Assembly: GCF_037338445.1 (NCBI RefSeq) | Contig: NZ_CP147839.1 | Coordinates: 62,001 to 126,000, forward strand | DNA from: Salinibaculum sp. SYNS191 | Lineage (GTDB): Archaea; Halobacteriota; Halobacteria; Halobacteriales; Haloarculaceae | Reading direction: 5' to 3' | DNA: 64,000 nt | Shown: positions 9,577 to 17,856 of the stretch, in pieces | How positions within the stretch are numbered: position 1 is the first letter of the stretch | How the letters are laid out: each line of letters opens with the position of its first letter | The notes under the pieces: model-generated | Told to the model about the DNA's origin: nothing | The model's database searches: none | Seen by the model: the letters and a program-made list of their open reading frames with translations, nothing else | Position numbers and translations under genes: made by a program

Positions 9577-9996
9577 TTACCAGGGGACGAGGTCGACGCA
9601 CTGCGCCAGCGGGAGGCCCATCATCGACCCGGCGACGGTGTACAGCGGGCCGAGCACGACGAGGACGACCGCGGACTTCATCGCCGACCGCTTGTGGCGC
9701 TTGAGGCCCTTCTTCTGCTCGGGATTGAGGGTGAACATCTCGATGAGGGAGTCAGCCTGCCAGACGATGGCGAGGCCGACGATCCCCAGCGCGGTGGTCA
9801 GCTGGAAGAACCCCTCAATCATGCTCGGGAGGTTGTCTGCGCTACAGACCGCGTTACTCTGGGCGGCGACCGGCTGGACAGCGAACAGGCTCAGGAGGAC
9901 GACGGTGAGCGCTGCCTGCCGAGGGATCTTCCCGGTCAGCGGTGACTGGTTTTCGACGCTAGGCTCAGGGTCGGAGGGAGTCTGGTCCTGTGACAT
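9577..9996 (-). CDS. small pilin-like membrane protein (VirB2-like topology)
   Basis: A 139-residue protein with a polar N-terminus, a signal-like hydrophobic segment (about residues 28-46, ending AVQPVAAQS), a second hydrophobic segment (about 68-86), a basic loop (KKGLKRHKRSAMK) and a third hydrophobic segment (about 108-128). Signal sequence plus two helices joined by a short basic loop is the design of VirB2/TrbC pilins, and the gene lies at the head of the secretion operon. The assignment is by topology only. Two cysteines (in the VCSAD and QCVDL contexts) could form a disulphide. Confidence 0.65.
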   Translation of the reverse strand: MSQDQTPSDPEPSVENQSPLTGKIPRQAALTVVLLSLFAVQPVAAQSNAVCSADNLPSMIEGFFQLTTALGIVGLAIVWQADSLIEMFTLNPEQKKGLKRHKRSAMKSAVVLVVLGPLYTVAGSMMGLPLAQCVDLVPW

Positions 9997-10002
9997 AGCG
10001 AG

Positions 10003-10281
10003 TCAATCATCTGTGGCGTCTCCAGCTGGTGGCTGGTTCTGTTGCTCTTCGACGAGCGACTGTAGGTCGTCGAATCGGTTGGTGTCTTCTGCGATCTCGT
10101 CGAGCGTGTAGCCCTGCTCGCGGGCCCGTTCGAGGAGGTCGCGGAGTTCATCGGGGTCAACACCGCGGACTTCCATTTCCTCGCGGAGGGCGCGGCGATA
10201 GAGGGCGGAGGCGTTGATGTGGTCGTTCCACATCAGGTACAGGTCATCGATGTCTTCGATGGTGACTGACCTCGTAATCAT
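10003..10281 (-). CDS. small acidic protein, first gene of the secretion operon
   Basis: A 92-residue acidic protein with no membrane segment, rich in predicted helix and ending in a disordered Gln/Pro/Asp tail. It begins MITRSVTIEDIDDLYLMWND. I do not recognise the family. It is the most upstream gene of the packed minus-strand operon (6 bases before the pilin-like gene). It lies about 150 bases downstream of an inverted repeat of the TTAACCAACA family, so it may be a regulator or cytoplasmic accessory factor. The open frame, acidic composition and operon spacing support it being real. Confidence 0.7.
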   Translation of the reverse strand: MITRSVTIEDIDDLYLMWNDHINASALYRRALREEMEVRGVDPDELRDLLERAREQGYTLDEIAEDTNRFDDLQSLVEEQQNQPPAGDATDD

Positions 10282-10428
10282 ACATGCGGGTATGGGTATG
10301 CACCGGTTGAGTCACGGTACATATTGGCGCGGTAGTTGGATGATACCTAAATGCTTTCTGGCTACCAAGTGGTGCAAGTTTATCGGATAAATTATAACCA
10401 AATCACTTGTTGACCTCGTAGGAAAGGA

Positions 10429-10471
10429 CTTAACCAACGAAGGCGCAGGAGGAAGAAGTCTGTTGGTTAAG
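10429..10471. promoter_or_regulatory. inverted repeat of the TTAACCAACA family, site 1
   Basis: CTTAACCAAC (10429-10438) and GTTGGTTAAG (10462-10471) form a perfect 10-base inverted repeat with a 23-base spacer. It lies between the end of xseB and the start of the secretion operon. Five further copies occur upstream of other operons in this window, which suggests a shared operator rather than a terminator, because the loop is long and no T-tract follows. Confidence 0.65.
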
Positions 10472-10488
10472 AGTGAGAATCAGCTCAC

Positions 10489-10692
10489 TTACTCGAGCTC
10501 CACAACTTCGCCGTTTCCCCCGTCGAGGACCTCTCGAACCTCGGTCAGGAGTTCTTGACCTTCCTCGTGAAGTGCTGTACCTTCGTCGAGGTCGCACTCA
10601 TCTGCGTCGAGCTGCTCAATGATCTCCTCGACGCGACTTAGCCGATCGTGGATTTCGGAGTCTTTTGCCACGGTTAGATCACCCCCAGCCAA
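10489..10692 (-). CDS. xseB: exonuclease VII small subunit (XseB)
   Basis: A 67-residue acidic helical protein with the XseB pattern (RVEEIIEQLDADECDLDEG followed by a GQELL segment). XseB binds the C-terminal part of XseA to form exonuclease VII, which degrades single-stranded DNA. The ATG at 10692 overlaps the xseA stop by 19 bases. A GTG at 10671, directly after the xseA TAA, gives a start (VAKDSEIHDRL) that matches the usual family N-terminus and may be the true one. The two genes are clearly translationally coupled. The family call is secure despite the short length. Confidence 0.85.
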   Translation of the reverse strand: MAGGDLTVAKDSEIHDRLSRVEEIIEQLDADECDLDEGTALHEEGQELLTEVREVLDGGNGEVVELE

Positions 10693-11726
10693 AGTCCGGT
10701 GATGACCAGCAACAGCAACAGCAACACAGCGATCGCGACTTTGTAGTAAATCGGTGAGAGCCCCTCGGGTGCAGTCGCTTCATCGACTGCTTCGGCGAGC
10801 TCCTGTTCGTGTTCGTGCTCCTGCTGGAAGGTCTCGTACGCGCCGTCGAGCTGTTGCTCCAGCGGCTCGATCTCACTCGCAAGGAACTCTTGGCGGGAGT
10901 TCACGATATACTCGCCGGCGGCGGTCGGCGTGATCGTCGCAACGTCCGCCACCTGATCCGCGATGAGTCGGTCATCGGTGTGTCCGATAGCGGTGACCAC
11001 AGGGGTATTGGCGGTGAAGATCGCCTCCGCGACCCGCTCGGTGTTGAAGGCTTGGAGGTTCGAATCGCTCCCACCGCCACGGCCGACGATGATCGCGTCG
11101 ACGTCCTCCGAACGGTCGAGATGATGGATGCCGTTCGCGATGGACGTCGGCGCGTTCGACCCTTGGACGGTTGCGTCCTTCACCAGGATGTCGACGGTGG
11201 GGTCCTGCTCGTGAATCGCGTTCTGGATGTCGTACCGGGCGTCCCCTCGGAGGGACGTGGCGACGCCGACCCGCTCCGGGAACGCCGGCGGTTGCTGTTT
11301 CTGTTCGTCGTCGAACCAGCCACGCTCTTCGAGTTCACTTCGCAGTCGCTCGACGGCGGCCGCCTGGTCGCCGTCGCCGACGACGATCACCTCCCACGGT
11401 TTGAGGTCGATTTTCCCACCTTCGACCCAGTAGTCGATATCGCCCTCGAGGATGACTTCGGTCCCGTCCTCGAGGTCGGCGTCCATCTCCCGGTAACGGT
11501 TCGCCCAGATCATACAGGGGAGCTCGGCATCGCCGTCGGTGAGCGTGAAGTAAAGCGCCGTACTGTTCTTGTGGAGGTCAGTGACCTCCCCGATACAGCG
11601 GACGCCGTTGAGGGCAGGCGTGTCCTGGACGACTGACGCGATCCGGTCGTTCAGCTGGGACACGCTAAGGACCTCTCTCGCATCGGGTTCGACCGCCTGC
11701 CGTTCGGTATCCGGTGCGTCCGCCAT
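10674..11726 (-). CDS. xseA: exonuclease VII large subunit (XseA), with C-terminal membrane helix
   Basis: A 350-residue protein. Residues about 20-110 are the OB-fold N-domain (VSQLNDRIASVV, then LYFTLTDGDAELPCMIW). The catalytic domain carries the family signatures RGGGSDSNLQAFN, IGHTDDRLIADQVAD and TPTAAGE. It is shorter than bacterial XseA (about 450 residues) because the long coiled-coil region is reduced to roughly 50 residues. The last 22 residues form a hydrophobic Leu/Val/Ile segment that looks like a transmembrane helix, unusual for a cytoplasmic nuclease. It is co-transcribed with xseB. The enzyme would cut single-stranded DNA, plausibly in repair or processing of transferred strands. 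Family certain; membrane anchoring inferred. Confidence 0.9.
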   Translation of the reverse strand: MADAPDTERQAVEPDAREVLSVSQLNDRIASVVQDTPALNGVRCIGEVTDLHKNSTALYFTLTDGDAELPCMIWANRYREMDADLEDGTEVILEGDIDYWVEGGKIDLKPWEVIVVGDGDQAAAVERLRSELEERGWFDDEQKQQPPAFPERVGVATSLRGDARYDIQNAIHEQDPTVDILVKDATVQGSNAPTSIANGIHHLDRSEDVDAIIVGRGGGSDSNLQAFNTERVAEAIFTANTPVVTAIGHTDDRLIADQVADVATITPTAAGEYIVNSRQEFLASEIEPLEQQLDGAYETFQQEHEHEQELAEAVDEATAPEGLSPIYYKVAIAVLLLLLLVITGLWLGVI

Positions 11727-11801
11727 CTCCGTTTCCTAACTTCTGAACAGGAACCTCAAAAAGCTACGTTCGAGTGGCGGGGTTGGCTGCGTTACGCAGG
11801 C

Positions 11802-11969
11802 CTACAGATCGCGGGGCTGGACCGTCTTCCGGTCGTTGGCCTCGGCACGCTCTGCGGCGTCGTCGAGCAGTTCGGCGACCTCTTTGTTGAGGGCGTCGTA
11901 GAAATCTGCCGAGACGTTGTGGTCCGAAAGTGCGTCCTTCACGGCTGCTTTGACGATTAGGTCAGACAT
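11802..11969 (-). CDS. DUF1931-type histone-fold small protein
   Basis: A 55-residue gene too short for many ORF filters. It starts MSDLIVKAAVKDALSDHNVS and ends KTVQPRDL, the conserved pattern of the small archaeal DUF1931 family, whose members adopt a histone-like fold. The ATG at 11969 is about 25-30 bases downstream of a TATA-like element on the same strand (TTTATATG, near 11995-12004), consistent with a leaderless transcript. It ends 75 bases before the xseA start. It may help organise DNA or act as a DNA-binding factor; the exact role in haloarchaea is not established. Confidence 0.85.
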   Translation of the reverse strand: MSDLIVKAAVKDALSDHNVSADFYDALNKEVAELLDDAAERAEANDRKTVQPRDL

Positions 11970-11994
11970 TCCATCGCGGACTTCTCTTGTCCAC

Positions 11995-12004
11995 CATATA
12001 AAGG
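11995..12004 (-). promoter_or_regulatory. TATA box of the DUF1931 gene
   Basis: On the minus strand the sequence reads CCTTTATATG, centred about 30 bases before the start codon at 11969. That distance is expected for an archaeal TATA box serving a leaderless mRNA. Confidence 0.55.
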
Positions 12005-12105
12005 TTCGAAGTTCTCACGCAGGGTTCTCACCTCGTCGTATCGAATATTGGCCTTTGAGCACCAGAGAGAACATATGCCACCCCTCAAAAATAGTGAACG
12101 GACGG

Positions 12106-12405
12106 ATGCACGATCTAACTGGGTTCCAGCGGGACATCATGTACGTGATCGCCGGGCTCGACGAACCACACGGGCTCGCAGTAAAGGCCGAACTCGACGA
12201 CTACTACGAACAGGAGATCAACCACGGCCGGCTCTATCCGAATCTCGACGACCTCGTCGAGAAAGGGCTCCTCAAGAAAGGCGAACTCGACAAGCGAACC
12301 AATCTGTACTCGTTAACGCAACGAGGCTCCCGCGAAATTGAGGCACGTCGAGAGTGGGAAGACGAATATATCGAGTCTACAGAAGAAGTCGCTACGTCGA
12401 CCTAG
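12106..12405 (+). CDS. PadR-family transcriptional regulator
   Basis: A 99-residue winged-helix protein starting MHDLTGFQRDIMYVIAGLDE, with the PadR recognition segment (INHGRLYPNLDDLVEKGLL, about residues 39-57) and a basic wing. The ATG at 12106 gives the normal PadR N-terminus; a longer open frame upstream has no family similarity. The stop codon directly abuts the ATG of the first CoiA-like gene (TAGATG), so the two form an operon and the regulator probably controls that nuclease-like protein. Its ligand is unknown. Confidence 0.9.
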   Translation: MHDLTGFQRDIMYVIAGLDEPHGLAVKAELDDYYEQEINHGRLYPNLDDLVEKGLLKKGELDKRTNLYSLTQRGSREIEARREWEDEYIESTEEVATST

Positions 12406-13491
12406 ATGCCATTTATCGCACAGTCTTCTACAGGCGAGGAGGGAGGAACAGTTCTTCCTGAAGAGGTAGAGGACGGTACTGACGTCGTGTGTCCAGCCTG
12501 TGGGGGAACGATGCGACCACGGGGCCCATTTGATGATGGCCGCGCCCGCCATTTCTATCACGTTACTGCGGGCTCAGGGGATTCGACGGTCAATTGCTCC
12601 GGAGGAGAGTCGGATCCGCATCGAAAGATGAAATCACTCGCAGTATCAGCGTTGCGGCAGCGGTTTGACCAATATGTCCGTTGTGGACCCGAGGTCACCG
12701 TCGATGTTCCCAATACGCCGACGCTCACTGATTCTCGCCGAGCAGATGCCCTCGTCGAATTTCCCGCTGATGACACAAACGACTACCTTGGGCGTGGATT
12801 GATCGTTGAGGTACAATACGCAAACGAAGACAAAGACCTCGACGCGGTCACGCACGACTATCTCTCGGCCGGATATAGCGTCTACTGGGCCAGCCCTGAC
12901 GATTTTACGAACGACCGATTCCGTATTGAGGGGATGGTCGTCGCATTCGACAAACGGGCTGAGGCCGCCTTCGCAGCTTCGTGGGCAGACCCTCCAGAGG
13001 TAGATCCACCTGAGGGGTATCTCGAGCGGTTCGTGAACGCTGATTCCCTAACATTCTCCGACCCGAATCCGGACTGTAATCATACCTGGAAATACGGAGG
13101 GAGTGACCTCCACGACCGGGATTTCTGTAAACACTGTCGGCTTGAGCGCTGGAAAGAGAGAGCTGTTGATGCCTATATCTTTGATGAGTCGACCATCAAG
13201 ACGAGCTCAGATCTTGCTGACAGAGCTGCTCAAGCAGCGTTTGAACAGCGAGAAAAGGAGGAGAAGAAAGAAGACCATCAACACGTCTGGGAGCCGCGAG
13301 GAGAGAACCGCTTTCGGTGCCGGTGTGGGGCCCGTCTCAAAGAGCACAACGGAGAGGAGGTCATCTCAAATGATCCGTTCGAGGACTTCTCTGAGATGAC
13401 GACCACGGACCCCCAGTACTGCGATCACATTTGGGAACGTGAGGACGGCTGCATGAAGTGTATCTCCTGCGGACTTGAGGACCCGCTCTAA
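12406..13491 (+). CDS. CoiA-like nuclease-fold protein, paralogue 1
   Basis: A 361-residue protein. The N-terminus carries a zinc-ribbon-like CPACGGTM (about residues 32-39) and RHFYHV. Then a PD-(D/E)xK-type core of the competence CoiA kind follows: SRRADALVEF (about 110-119) and GLIVEVQYANEDKDLD (about 130-145), with the invariant Asp, Glu and Gln. The C-terminal third has two further Cys/His clusters (a NHTWKYGG/CKHC pair and a C-terminal HIWERED/CISCG pair). CoiA-like proteins are predicted nucleases linked to DNA uptake or defence. It directly follows the PadR gene. Two paralogues lie at 13560 and 31918. Biochemical activity is not shown. Confidence 0.75.
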   Translation: MPFIAQSSTGEEGGTVLPEEVEDGTDVVCPACGGTMRPRGPFDDGRARHFYHVTAGSGDSTVNCSGGESDPHRKMKSLAVSALRQRFDQYVRCGPEVTVDVPNTPTLTDSRRADALVEFPADDTNDYLGRGLIVEVQYANEDKDLDAVTHDYLSAGYSVYWASPDDFTNDRFRIEGMVVAFDKRAEAAFAASWADPPEVDPPEGYLERFVNADSLTFSDPNPDCNHTWKYGGSDLHDRDFCKHCRLERWKERAVDAYIFDESTIKTSSDLADRAAQAAFEQREKEEKKEDHQHVWEPRGENRFRCRCGARLKEHNGEEVISNDPFEDFSEMTTTDPQYCDHIWEREDGCMKCISCGLEDPL

Positions 13492-13559
13492 CCTGTTCCG
13501 TCTTGTACTGGCCTACAGCTGGGAGAGATTATTTGCTTACCGAGATGTTCTTTGCCGGT

Positions 13560-14783
13560 ATGCCCTTCCGCGGTCGTCGTGACGGTCGCCCGGTCGTCCC
13601 CGCTATTGTCGACGATGGAGAAGAAGTCACCTGTCCAGTATGCGGCGGGACGATGTACCCGCGATCGGCGCCGGGCAAGTCTCGACACTTCTACCACGTA
13701 TCAGACGACGCCGGCCAGCGCTGCTCGAATGGCGGCGAGTCAGAGACCCACGAACGCGCAGTCGCCCGTGTTGAGGTCGCTCTGCACCAGCAATTCGGAG
13801 AAAACGCCCGCATCGAGACGGAGGTGGACGTCGACGTGCCCGAGGTGCCGACACCTGTGACCGAACGCCGGGCCGACGCACTCGCGACCTTTGACGATTG
13901 GAACCCTTATTTCGGAGAAGGCCTCGCCGTTGAGGTACAGCACAGTCACGAGGACAAGGACGTCCATCAGGTGACGCATGACTACTTGGCCGCTGGGTAC
14001 TCGGTCGTCTGGATACGCGCGGCAACAGTCCTTCTCGATACGTTCAACTACGATATGATCGGTGCCGAATTTGAGCAAGACGACGGTTCCGGATACGCCC
14101 AACGAACGAGCAAAGCTAGCCGATTTACGAACTGCCAAGCGCTCCTCTACGACGGCGAACATGCGTGGGAGCGCGTGCCGCCCTATGCCCATCCCCGCGG
14201 ACAGAATGACCTGATTACGTACGATATCTGTACTGCCCAGGGTTGCGAGCTACGCCGGCTTCACGAACCCGACGGCAGTTACACCTACACCGCGAGCGAC
14301 GAGCACGGCCCCGACTTTCCCCTGAAAGCGCTCAAGAACGCGATTGTCCGTGAGTACGACCGAGATCCGTTCTGGAAGTGGGCAGGAAGCCAGTACCATT
14401 CCGCACAGGTGGAGAAGCTGCTTGCGACACGACCTGAGATAGAGCGCTGTCGGGGGCCGAAGGGGTTTCACGAATGGGGGCGACGAGAAACGCTCTGGAC
14501 AAACCATTCCGACCAGCCGTTAATCGAACTCCGCGAATGCATGTACTGTCCCGTTCGGTTAGTGACGAACCATCGAGGGCGGTCAGGACACAGTACCTTC
14601 TGTCTCTACGGTCGAGAGCCTGATCTCGACTGGGACGACGTGTATTTCCAAGCCAGCCCTCCCGAGTGCGATCACTACCTCTACGACGAGGATGCGATCG
14701 AAGATTACTGCCCCAAGTGCGGCGCGACGATGAAAACTCCCGAGACAACTCTCCGCGACCACACGAGCTGGATTCCGCCGTAA
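13560..14783 (+). CDS. CoiA-like nuclease-fold protein, paralogue 2
   Basis: A 407-residue protein with the same layout as its upstream neighbour: CPVCGGTM, SRHFYHV, a core with TERRADALATF and LAVEVQHSHEDKDVHQVTHD, and a C-terminal Cys-rich region (CMYCPV; CPKCGATM at the end). I place the start at the ATG of MPFRGRRDG (13560), which aligns with paralogue 1; ATGs at 13503 and 13545 give longer forms. A 68-base gap separates it from paralogue 1. The tandem pair probably arose by duplication with strong divergence outside the core. A nuclease role is inferred from the D/E/Q core motif. Confidence 0.75.
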   Translation: MPFRGRRDGRPVVPAIVDDGEEVTCPVCGGTMYPRSAPGKSRHFYHVSDDAGQRCSNGGESETHERAVARVEVALHQQFGENARIETEVDVDVPEVPTPVTERRADALATFDDWNPYFGEGLAVEVQHSHEDKDVHQVTHDYLAAGYSVVWIRAATVLLDTFNYDMIGAEFEQDDGSGYAQRTSKASRFTNCQALLYDGEHAWERVPPYAHPRGQNDLITYDICTAQGCELRRLHEPDGSYTYTASDEHGPDFPLKALKNAIVREYDRDPFWKWAGSQYHSAQVEKLLATRPEIERCRGPKGFHEWGRRETLWTNHSDQPLIELRECMYCPVRLVTNHRGRSGHSTFCLYGREPDLDWDDVYFQASPPECDHYLYDEDAIEDYCPKCGATMKTPETTLRDHTSWIPP

Positions 14784-15062
14784 AAGGAAGCCAACCACTC
14801 AAGACAATCTACTCGACAGCAAGGGCCAACGGAACAAGAATGCATTCCGTACCCAGAAGAGAGACTCGTTGGACGGGCTTCAGAAAAATATTCAAATCAG
14901 TCGCGAAGTTCGGCAACCGACTGACCGACCTCACGGACGTGCTCGCTTCACTTGAGGTCGAACTCTTCAGCGAGGAATTCAAGCATAAAACTACAGCTGA
15001 AGCGCCTATGTTGGTTATCGGGGGAAGCGTCTTTTTACGCCGTGCTACTTACTCTTCTGGTA
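14784..15062. other. 279-base intergenic stretch
   Basis: No convincing gene. A short plus-strand open frame runs from the ATG near 14840 to 15070 (segment VAKFGNRLTDLTDVLASLEV), overlaps the next gene start, and has no recognised family. It could be a gene remnant. GC content falls toward 15000, where the compositionally different gene begins. Confidence 0.4.
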
Positions 15063-16289
15063 ATGAGTGAGGAAGAAGACGAGGAACCGAGTAGTGAAGC
15101 TGATTTTGAGGAGTTGATGGAGGCGATTCAGGAGGAGCGCCAGGAGCGCCAAGAGCAGGTGTCATTTGAGTGGGTAGGGACGGTTCGTGAGGCCGGCGAA
15201 TTATGGCGTGATGTAGGAGATATAGAAACAGTTGCCGAGGAGACTGACTTGTCTGTGGAGACAACGAAGGAGGCACTCACGGTTTACCGTTTGATCTTCG
15301 AGGACCCCTCGGATGTGGCGACGAAAGCGTCGAGGCCATCACGAGCGTACTTTTCTCTAGAACAGGAGTTGGAGGAAAAGTTCGGTGAGGACAATGATGA
15401 TGAGCCAGTTGAAGATCTGCTTCGAGAGTATGTCGGCGCGCTGTACTTGGACCACGATATTGAGGATTTGTCGGTAGGTGAGCCACCAGAGGAGGAAACG
15501 CCGCCGCTACCCTTTGATTGGGAAGGGTTGAATCTAGATATGAGTGCGCTAGTTCCGAGTATTGAAATCCCGGCTTCTACGATTGCTGCGGTGGCTAATA
15601 TTCCGAACATCCACGATACGGTTCTTCAGAATCAGACATCTCTTTTAGCTGGTGTCGTGGATTCAGAGCTGTTTCGAACGGAAAAGATGGTGGCCAGTGC
15701 CCTCAAGCCGATTATTGCTCAGCAGGAGATGGCACTCGCACGGAGTTTGGCTCCATTGACTGCTGTCATTGAGGAACAGCAAAATATGATTGCTCGATCA
15801 ACTGCTTTGATGCTATCTGATGTGATTGCAGATATCCGGGTTCCTCAGTCTGTATTGGCTGATTTGGCGGCGATTCAACCGTCGGTAAGTGCTGCAGCTG
15901 CGGCCAGTAGTTATCCGTCTTCCCAGTTTGAGAGGTCGGTTGTTAATCCGCCGTCAACGACAAGTGGAGATGCTGAGCCATTGGAGGCTACTGCCGAGGT
16001 GCTTCCGGAAGCGGGCCCTGCTGAGGCTACTGTGGATGCTACTCTGCCGGATGCAGGTAGTTTCTCTTTTGAATTGGCGTTGGAGGTGCCGACTCAGATT
16101 ACGTATTTCATTTTAGCAGGTTCTGAGACCAGAGAGTGGTTTAATGAGCAACCTGCAAATTACCAGCGGGCAGTTATTGGAGGGATAGCTGGGTATATTG
16201 CTTACTCGATGACGTCGAAGTGGGGTGCCGCAGGTTACGCTGCCGCAGTTCTGACCCCGTTGATCCGGCAGATGCTCAAAAACGAATAG
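15063..16289 (+). CDS. unrecognised protein with N-terminal HTH-like segment and C-terminal membrane helices
   Basis: A 408-residue protein. I choose the ATG at 15063 (MSEEEDEEPSSEADFEELME); an in-frame upstream extension to 14952 is basic and unlike the rest. Residues about 55-85 resemble a helix-turn-helix (IETVAEETDLSVETTKEALT). The middle is a long Ala/Leu/Ile-rich amphipathic region (about 160-270), followed by a Ser/Pro/Glu linker and two hydrophobic helices near the C-terminus (about 365-405). I do not recognise the family. Codon use is clearly more AT-rich than in neighbouring genes (frequent TTG, GTT, GAG, GAT), suggesting a different origin. It lies just upstream of the convergent recombinase gene. 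Confidence 0.7.
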   Translation: MSEEEDEEPSSEADFEELMEAIQEERQERQEQVSFEWVGTVREAGELWRDVGDIETVAEETDLSVETTKEALTVYRLIFEDPSDVATKASRPSRAYFSLEQELEEKFGEDNDDEPVEDLLREYVGALYLDHDIEDLSVGEPPEEETPPLPFDWEGLNLDMSALVPSIEIPASTIAAVANIPNIHDTVLQNQTSLLAGVVDSELFRTEKMVASALKPIIAQQEMALARSLAPLTAVIEEQQNMIARSTALMLSDVIADIRVPQSVLADLAAIQPSVSAAAAASSYPSSQFERSVVNPPSTTSGDAEPLEATAEVLPEAGPAEATVDATLPDAGSFSFELALEVPTQITYFILAGSETREWFNEQPANYQRAVIGGIAGYIAYSMTSKWGAAGYAAAVLTPLIRQMLKNE

Positions 16290-16350
16290 CCCTCAATTGG
16301 CTATCTACCCTGTCTTTCTGAAAACGTAATGTATTGAGATGGGGCCACGA

Positions 16351-17583
16351 TTATGTAAGAGTATCAATCTCTTCTAGTGCTTCAGTTGCTACGTCACCGA
16401 GTTCACCAGCTTCAATATGGGAGTACCGCTCCCTCACCATCTCCTCAGAGTTATCTAAGTACCGAGCCGCGACCGTATACCCGAACGCTCGAACAAGTAC
16501 CTCCCCCATCCCACGTCGACCACCGTGTGGAGCAAGATAATCGTGTTTCGGATGGGCGATGTCGATTTCGGCGGCCTCCGATAGCCGTTGGAGAATCGAC
16601 CGTGCGCCGTCCGTCGTGATCGACGGCGGCCGAATATCCTCATCGAGCGCCAGCAACAGGTCGCGAGCGTACTCCGCTCGGCGTTCAGCGATTGCTTCTG
16701 GGCGTTCCCCTCGTTCGGCTAGCTCTTCCCGGACGAGCTCTGCGAGCGTCCGTTGGTCGAACGTCGAAAACACCGGCCAGCGCTCCGTTGGTGGGTCCAT
16801 CAGCTGGCGATAACTCCGGAGCGGCGAGATCACCGGGTCGGGAAGACTGGCGGCGTCCCACTGCTGTTTCTTCCGGTAGACGTCCATACTCCCGTCGTCG
16901 AGGGAGAGATCCTCCCAGCGAACACCGCGTCGGCGCGGGTCATTCGGGTCCCGGAGGAGTTCGCCAACGCGGACGGCGGTATACGCGAGGACGAACACCA
17001 GAGCCCGGTCACGAGTCGCCTTCAGCGCTCCGTAGCGCGCTCGCTGCTTGTCGAGGGGGTCAGTATCCTCCGGGAGTGTCGTGTACGCCTCGATGGCCTC
17101 GCGAGCCTGTTCGTCGACGTGGCGGGTGAGGGCGTGGCGCTGTTCAGACGTCCAGGCCTGCTGGTCGCCGGGCTTGCGGCCGTCGTCCTCCGGTAACGGC
17201 GCCATCGCACTCGCCCGCTGCGCGTAATGCGCTTCGAGATATCCCTCGTTGACGCACCAGCCACACCAGGCAGAGATATAGCGGTAATAGGTTTGTACTG
17301 TGTTCTGCTTGAGTCCCCGATCTCCACCGAGATGTCGGGCGTACTCCCGAAACACGCGTTCCTCGAGATCGTTGAAGGTCGGCTCCCGGTCGACGTCGTC
17401 GGGGACGATCCCGGTCCAGTCGTCGGCGCCGCGGTCGCCGGCGGCCCACTCGGCGAACCGCTCGAGTTCGCGAGCTGCGTTGCGTCGATAGTTCCCGCCG
17501 TCGCCACCACGGCCTTTCCCTTTGTCCTGGAGGTAGCGCTCGAAGCTGTCGTCGAGCGGTGTCGAAAGCGCTCGATCAGGCAT
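16351..17583 (-). CDS. tyrosine recombinase/integrase (XerC/D type)
   Basis: A protein of about 410 residues with an N-terminal SAM-like core-binding domain (about 10-150) and a C-terminal catalytic domain. Catalytic residues are visible: Arg in YTAVRVGELL (about 203), a HGGRRGMGE box giving His and Arg (about 352-356), and the nucleophilic Tyr in RERYSHIEAG (about 386). I take the ATG of MPDRALSTPL (17583); another in-frame ATG lies at 17598. It probably mediates site-specific integration or resolution of element multimers. A 36-base imperfect palindrome lies 115 bases upstream and is a candidate binding site. Length and motifs fit haloarchaeal plasmid and provirus integrases. Confidence 0.9.
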   Translation of the reverse strand: MPDRALSTPLDDSFERYLQDKGKGRGGDGGNYRRNAARELERFAEWAAGDRGADDWTGIVPDDVDREPTFNDLEERVFREYARHLGGDRGLKQNTVQTYYRYISAWCGWCVNEGYLEAHYAQRASAMAPLPEDDGRKPGDQQAWTSEQRHALTRHVDEQAREAIEAYTTLPEDTDPLDKQRARYGALKATRDRALVFVLAYTAVRVGELLRDPNDPRRRGVRWEDLSLDDGSMDVYRKKQQWDAASLPDPVISPLRSYRQLMDPPTERWPVFSTFDQRTLAELVREELAERGERPEAIAERRAEYARDLLLALDEDIRPPSITTDGARSILQRLSEAAEIDIAHPKHDYLAPHGGRRGMGEVLVRAFGYTVAARYLDNSEEMVRERYSHIEAGELGDVATEALEEIDTLT

Positions 17584-17697
17584 CCACCGGCCCTCCACCG
17601 TCCTGCGGGCCCGGTCTCGGTGCGTCTACCCCGGGGGAAGCGCCGTCGTGAGGCGGTTGCAGCATTCGTGCTTCACCGACGGCGGCGGGGTACTTCA

Positions 17698-17733
17698 AAG
17701 TGGTCGTGATTACGGGCATAATCAGGACCACTT
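17698..17733. promoter_or_regulatory. 36-base imperfect palindrome upstream of the recombinase
   Basis: AAGTGGTC (17698-17705) pairs with GACCACTT (17726-17733), and inside it TGATTA (17707-17712) pairs with TAATCA (17719-17724). The outer and inner arms are separated by single unpaired bases, giving 14 matching positions per half. It lies between the recombinase start and the ParB-like gene. It could be a recombination core site or an operator. Confidence 0.55.
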
Positions 17734-17856
17734 GTTGTATTCGAGCCATCGGGAGAATTCGGGGGTCTAGAGTCTCTTAGCGCCGGAACTCCGCACTACA
17801 GGAAAATGTATATCGTATATCGCTATACAAAAACTCGGTCCTCGTTCTGCGCGAGG

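Noticed and set aside
10429..10471. TTAACCAACA repeat as a transcription terminator
   Set aside because: The 20-23 base loop is too long for a compact stem, no T-tract follows, and all six copies are tied to gene starts rather than only to gene ends.
14666..15070. Plus-strand open frame bridging the second CoiA-like gene and the next gene
   Set aside because: Its first 110 bases are a shadow of the CoiA-like gene and the rest has no family resemblance; noted only as a possible remnant.
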